A DNA stretch of 64,000 nt from CAJBVG01 sp943372995 (GTDB lineage Bacteria; Bacteroidota; Bacteroidia; Sphingobacteriales; Sphingobacteriaceae): NCBI GenBank assembly GCA_943372995.1, contig CALSAQ010000009.1:18164-82163 (forward strand), given 5' to 3'. Shown piece after piece: positions 62,401 through 64,000 of the stretch (position 1 is its first letter; every line of letters starts with the position of its first letter). The notes beneath the pieces were generated by a model. It had not been told where the DNA came from and did not search any database. It saw only the letters and a program-made list of their open reading frames with translations. Made by a program: the position numbers and the translations under genes.

Positions 62401-64000
62401 CAAGCCCTACGCCAGATAGTTTATACATTAGTGGAAACCCTACAAATATTGTAGGTACAACACCTACGGGAGGAACGTCAGTATATACCTACCAATGGCA
62501 ATCTTCTACAACAAGTGCGATAGCAGGCTTTACAAATATTTCTGGTGCAAACAATAAAGATTTTGACCCATCGACGATAAATACGACTACTTGGTATAGA
62601 AGAAAAGCGTATTCAGGTAATTGCGATTCGTCAATATCAAATGCAGTAAGAGTAAAAGTTCAGGTTAGATACAACCCACCAGTTGCAAACGACGATGTAT
62701 TAACGGTGGCAGAAGACGCTTCTGCAACAGCAAGCAATGTTTCGGCGAACGATACGGATGTTGAAGGAGATGCCTTAACATTTACTAGACTAACAAATGT
62801 AAAAAATGGTACTTTAACCTTTAACGCAAATGGAACATATACATATACTCCAAATGCAAACTTCCATGGTAAAGATACTTTAACCTATAGTGTATGTGAT
62901 AATAGTGTACTTGTTGGTTGCGATACAGGGAGATTAATCATTACAGTAACATCAGTAAACGATAAACCTGTAGCGGTTGATGATGCAAAAACTACAAACG
63001 AAGATCAACAAGCGACAGGAACTGTAGCAACAAATGATTCTGATTTGGATGGTGATGCATTATCGTTCTCGGTAATCACCACTACAACAAAAGGTACATT
63101 AACATTGAATGCAAATGGTAATTATACTTATACACCAAATGCAAACTATAATGGTAAGGATACCTTAACATACAAAGTATGTGATAACGGAACACCAACA
63201 TTATGTGATACTGCGCAACTCATCATTACGGTTTCACCAGTAAATGACAAACCAGTAGCAGTTGATGATACTAAGACTACGAACGAAGATCAACAAGCGA
63301 CAGGAACTGTAGCGACCAATGATTCTGATTTGGATGGCGACGCATTATCGTTCTCAGTAATCACCACTACTACAAAAGGAACATTGACATTGAATGCAAA
63401 TGGTAATTATACTTATACACCAAATGCAAACTATAATGGTAAGGATACCTTAACATACAAAGTATGTGATAACGGAACACCAACATTATGTGATACTGCG
63501 CAACTCATCATTACTGTTTCACCAGTAAATGACAAACCAGTAGCAGTTGATGATACTAAGACTACGAACGAAGATCAACAAGCGACAGGAACTGTAGCGA
63601 CCAATGATTCTGATTTGGATGGTGATGCATTATCGTTCTCGGTAATCACCACTACAACAAAAGGAACATTAACCTTAAATGCAAATGGTAATTATACTTA
63701 TACACCAAATGCAAACTATAATGGCAAGGATACTTTAACATACAAAGTATGTGATAACGGAACACCGACATTATGCGATACTGCAATTTTAGTGTTCACT
63801 ATCTCACCAGTAAATGATAAACCAGTAGCAGTTGATGATGCTAAAACTACAAACGAAGATCAACAAGCGACAGGAACTGTAGCGACAAACGATTCTGACA
63901 TCGACAATGATGCCTTATCGTTCTCTGTAATTACGACAACTACAAAAGGAACATTAACATTAAATGCAAATGGTAACTATACTTACACTCCAAATGCAAA
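53496..64000 (+). CDS. Giant multi-domain repetitive surface protein (adhesin-like), 3' end missing
   Basis: More than 3,501 codons in one frame from the ATG at 53496 to the window edge. Signal peptide (residues 1-29). Residues about 34-385 form a distinct domain (MGATTPTVGNSLKPYGLVYD, CDDIYVMPHADPKW, GAIWAGCNAVS, RGYVAYQGAHSFSP) like the conserved head of other large Bacteroidota surface proteins, without assigned activity. Then: Ig/cadherin-like repeats, a DNRLRE-like segment at about 680-880 (DNHIYARSGYTSTNYGSNST), tandem cadherin-like Asp-rich modules (NDTDPEG, NDSDPDND), an SdrD B-like module at about 1280-1395 (ISGTVWSDLDNSANGTFNNI), about 20 Ig-like CHU-associated modules (1516-3055), then 95-residue cadherin/VCBS-like repeats. 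A T9SS sorting domain is expected at the missing end. Confidence 0.9.
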   Translation, partial: MFTPQFLKFKAYLPYAFLLSFLFISKSYAGTETFKKGSIIINMGATTPTVGNSLKPYGLVYDLLKNYNTPVSCIINPTKVKDGIDFSHNGKSFRGGPFIIPEGYRTSAVNKVINAWKSQGVLIDSLVSDVTLEVAYTMTFAPKWVMDATNGRVAVAYLTAAGIPSSSYIFKGPSQLNNCDDIYVMPHADPKWISHNNLYFWNKSQKGAIWAGCNAVSIMEGLFKDTVISGVSQRLQMNFLSTTGLINYAQHSKVVLPLTHVSPASPMSQYIGISDAAQSGGAENVYMPKLGGAWRSSVVFVSRAPNQYEVPSKSPGPAATNLYGRAFDDPTRGYVAYQGAHSFSPSSGSPSTAQIAAQRMFFNFSFFAIKDKLQGALTVNVTGVPKIMYSGTTYTGFTANTGGTNTVTTYKWTSNIPGTFSNPTGATTSFTPSVTTSTDAVISCLVGDACGRTTFDTEGEIVALPASAAFSANAITQSIEAGCGDVNISFNVFDSNYDPKASARTLTNLTSFSNGSASFTSSGQITYTPNANFTGTDVATYTISNGVFTANNTISITVGQVALAPVANTDAVTVLEDSVTTISVLANDKNNPSASNASKLYIRDILTKPSKGYVYRNSNGTLSYLSKKDASSGTGSDQFTYLVVNDLGYTSIGTVNITIVDDGCSSGQYKRGVDVAGTPQTLTFTPTIDNHIYARSGYTSTNYGSNSTLVIQGRSSRMYKPLLKFDVSSIPTNITITSATLDLTFSASYTHSSTTGPFPIDIYNLKRDWTESGSTWTNYKASTAWGTAGAGSSSTDYNSTPTSQFTNSSNKVAGDVISATVTSQVQAWITTPANNLGLVLAPKSNSGSTSKTATFHSRTATTTSTRPKLTVNYTTATVSFPCVTIPTNYKPIAYPDTFSVKSNSSKTVNVRSNDVNYYGNTNNLTSVTTPAHGTAVIQSGNVLYTPTAGYTGVDTFTYTITDATNSQTFTTTVRVTVGRVAPTIVADYTTTNSNTAKTISIGLNDTDPQGQISSPTITLNPKFGTAAVSGSSIVYTPTSGYVGYDTLIYSRSSIVSATCDVALSDTAIVVVRVLNQNPIANPDTINTTLCLSKKIDLLANDTDPEGTLLTAVIVSNPSNGTLRKESNGKYLYTPTPNYSGTDQFTYKIKDGSADSLQSNTATVSINVFPIQSTNIAPIAKNDSDLTYINQDFAIDVFSNDSDPDNDSLGISITAPGLKAPTSGTISLLQNNQILYAPNLYFSGKDTFEYKLTDYHESCSGNTSLSAVAKVYVTVSAVPISISGTVWSDLDNSANGTFNNIQTNSEIGTNAFATLKVYLVDSNNVIIDQTSVDNDGNYTLVNVPRVQNKVKLRVNHNSFNNGGTLSVNELPTTYSNTTPLFKQLNTGNVDISGQDFGVNQLPSAQDYTFAEQVNPGASMIIDSSKVNGIDGESGALTSIKYLTFPTNVSAFKIGSTTYTSGTWPGAGVTVALLTPIRITPNAGLVTPVISFKVVDNGGSQSLDTGRVYIPLYLPLTAGSITGGGSAICGSGIPAAFTSSANATNGRATIQYQWQVSTTSTSSGFSDIPSATSAAYTPATAITQTSYYRRKVYTSLDDPLYSNVITITVNPLPSAPTSPNGGAVITTSGSTTISASVTGGNTIDWYAASTGGSVLSGGTGTTSYTTPTITTTTTYFAQTRNTTTGCVSSTRTAVTATVNGTVNGGVVTASHSLCGTNIPDTLMSTTAASGGNGSFTYRWQSSPSSTFASGVVDLDDDAIAADGFATDLDYTPTDSITATTYYRRKATDGNSVVGYSNIITVTVNTLPSNISTVVSAARTGTGSVTLSATPVAGSTIDWYDALTGGNLLLSGSNTFTTPSISVTTTYYAQSRNTTTGCYSTDRTPVTATINASLSAGIVSGTSSICGSGTPTAFTSSTAASNGTGTIYYQWQVSTTSSTSGFSDIQSATNATYAPGSISTTTYYRRGAYTEVDAIKYSNVITITVNPLPTISISPSSPAIIIGNSVTLTASGANTYSWNTSATTASITVSPSSTTTYTVSGVDANGCQSSAQVTVTVNPLPSVGGTAAAVAANICAGSTATINLTGNTGTIVWQTSGNGTSWTDTTVTTSSLTTNVLAAGYRFYRAKVTNATAAPAYSNSVGIFVDPASVGGTINGGGVSVCSGTNSTVLTLSGHTGAIVKWQWSTSSNFSSNVNDIAHTGVSYTVTNISTQTYYRAVVKSGQCASTNSSITSLSIDPVSVGGSISGGTSVCTGTNSTNLTLSGHTGTIVKWQSSTSSDFSTNLTDISNTTTNYTASNLTTTTYYRAVVKSGNCSSTTSSSATVTVNPLPGAPTSPTNGARTLPGTVSISASTPTDITIDWYANPTGGSVLTNGTGTNTFTTPSISATTTYYAQARNTITGCISATRTAVVATVNDALDAGVIASNQTICYGSTPNPLTSSSAASGGTGTLNYIWQVSTTSSTTGFADISGAISATYTPGALTQTTYYRRSVSSNTDATAYSNVVTITVDPTTIGGSVTGGATVCAGSNSTTLTVSGHTGTVTKWQISTSSNFSSGVTDTAVTSTSITITNLTATRYYRAVLKSGVCAAQNSSSASIVVDPVSVGGSVGGGTSVCEGTNSTTLTLTGYTGSITKWQISTSSNFSSGVTDTAVTSASITIANLSATRYYRAVVKNGVCATANSSSATITVNPIPNAPTSGVGGSRTGTGTVNISASVSAGETIDWYANATGGTVLTNGTGTTTFTTPSISTTTTYYAQARNTTTGCISTSRIPVVATINGAFSAGAIAADQTICSGSTPAGLTSTTAASGGTGAISYQWQSSTTSTSSGFSDISSATSATYNPGALTQTTYYRRNATTSNDGTINSNVVTITVNPTSAAGTLSISSGTSVVCAGTNSTTLSLSGKTGNVVKWQSSLNGSSWSDVTNTTTTLTATNINATTYYRAIVKSGVCPNDTTAALTITINPSLSNNTITSPTPDSLYISGNPTNIVGTTPTGGTSVYTYQWQSSTTSAIAGFTNISGANNKDFDPSTINTTTWYRRKAYSGNCDSSISNAVRVKVQVRYNPPVANDDVLTVAEDASATASNVSANDTDVEGDALTFTRLTNVKNGTLTFNANGTYTYTPNANFHGKDTLTYSVCDNSVLVGCDTGRLIITVTSVNDKPVAVDDAKTTNEDQQATGTVATNDSDLDGDALSFSVITTTTKGTLTLNANGNYTYTPNANYNGKDTLTYKVCDNGTPTLCDTAQLIITVSPVNDKPVAVDDTKTTNEDQQATGTVATNDSDLDGDALSFSVITTTTKGTLTLNANGNYTYTPNANYNGKDTLTYKVCDNGTPTLCDTAQLIITVSPVNDKPVAVDDTKTTNEDQQATGTVATNDSDLDGDALSFSVITTTTKGTLTLNANGNYTYTPNANYNGKDTLTYKVCDNGTPTLCDTAILVFTISPVNDKPVAVDDAKTTNEDQQATGTVATNDSDIDNDALSFSVITTTTKGTLTLNANGNYTYTPNA
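58040..62660 (+). repeat. Ig-like (CHU-associated) module array inside the giant protein
   Basis: Three module kinds of about 85-105 residues recur: one with TIDWYA..TGGS.L..GTGT..FTTPSI..TTTYYAQ.RN; one with YQWQVSTTSTSSGFSDI..AT.ATY.PG..TQTTYYRR; one with VGGSV.GGTSVC.GTNST.LTLSGHTGT..KWQ.STSSNFSS. The first starts near 58317, 58890, 60465 and 61555. The last two copies head super-repeats of about 1.1 kb in which the modules follow in the same order. Confidence 0.75.
62955..64000 (+). repeat. Tandem 285-bp repeats (95-residue cadherin/VCBS-like modules)
   Basis: The same codon position recurs at 62955, 63240, 63525 and 63810, an exact 285-bp period, giving three full units and a partial fourth that reaches the edge. 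Each encodes VNDKPVAVDD.KTTNEDQQAT, NDSDLDGDALSFSV, LTLNANGNYTYTPNANYNGK and DTLTYKVCDNGTPTLCDT. Units differ by scattered, mostly silent changes, so they are recently duplicated or homogenised. Confidence 0.92.

Noticed and set aside
62955..64000. Regular direct repeats that could be mistaken for a CRISPR array.
   Set aside because: The unit is 285 bp, has no spacers, keeps an open frame and encodes a known repeat fold.
1..64000. Search for a defence island, prophage, integrative element or biosynthetic cluster.
   Set aside because: No integrase, transposase, nuclease-helicase pair, phage structural gene, tRNA attachment site or assembly-line enzyme was recognised in any frame.

Overview
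The window is a chromosomal segment of a low-GC member of the Bacteroidota. The evidence is the repeated type IX secretion system (T9SS) sorting domains (both type A and gliding-motility-type B C-termini), a TonB-dependent receptor with a carboxypeptidase-regulatory-like N-terminus, a PorV/PorQ-family barrel, one fused E1 alpha/beta 2-oxoacid dehydrogenase, a single-cysteine bL32, and several TAnnTTTG-type -7 promoter boxes just upstream of genes. The order or genus cannot be fixed from the sequence alone. No rRNA, tRNA, CRISPR array, prophage, transposase or integrase was seen.

Layout. 1-7.6 kb: the 5' part of an RsmB/NOP-type RNA methyltransferase, a Prc-type tail-specific protease, a small membrane protein, a HEAT-repeat protein, a secreted cytochrome c/copper monooxygenase fusion, a secreted propeller protein and an NAPE-PLD-like metallohydrolase. 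7.7-16.6 kb: fused branched-chain E1, a methionine-type aminotransferase, another T9SS propeller protein, an SPFH protein with a 53-residue Arc-like protein, a LutB-like Fe-S protein and an M28 peptidase. 16.8-22 kb: an ECF sigma factor overlapping a membrane-anchored protein with a predicted beta-barrel C-terminus, then two T9SS cargo proteins. 22-30 kb: rpiB, tatC, the lipid precursor operon DUF177-rpmF-plsX-fabH-accB-accC, then pdxA, rsmA and a serA-like dehydrogenase. 31-39.7 kb: a tightly coupled three-gene operon of TonB-dependent receptor, 1244-residue T9SS cargo and PorV/PorQ-like barrel. 39.7-53.1 kb: greA, a HIT protein, ruvC, a glycosyltransferase, an Opp/Dpp-type permease, a polysaccharide assembly cluster (methyltransferase, glycosyltransferase, flippase, chain-length regulator, polymerase/ligase), rnhB, gcvT, a ComB-like phosphatase and a secreted esterase. 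53.5-64 kb: one open gene of more than 3,500 codons for a giant repetitive surface protein that runs off the window.

How the parts work together. Much of the window concerns building and decorating the cell surface: Sec-exported T9SS cargo, a TonB receptor coupled to a PorV-like shuttle, exopolysaccharide or O-antigen assembly, fatty-acid initiation and the giant adhesin-like protein. The rest is housekeeping. The least expected non-coding signal is a set of seven short arrays with exact 7- or 8-bp periodicity that abut or invade gene ends, five of them between 7.6 and 12.6 kb. One is folded back on itself as a perfect 32-bp inverted repeat nine bases upstream of a start codon.
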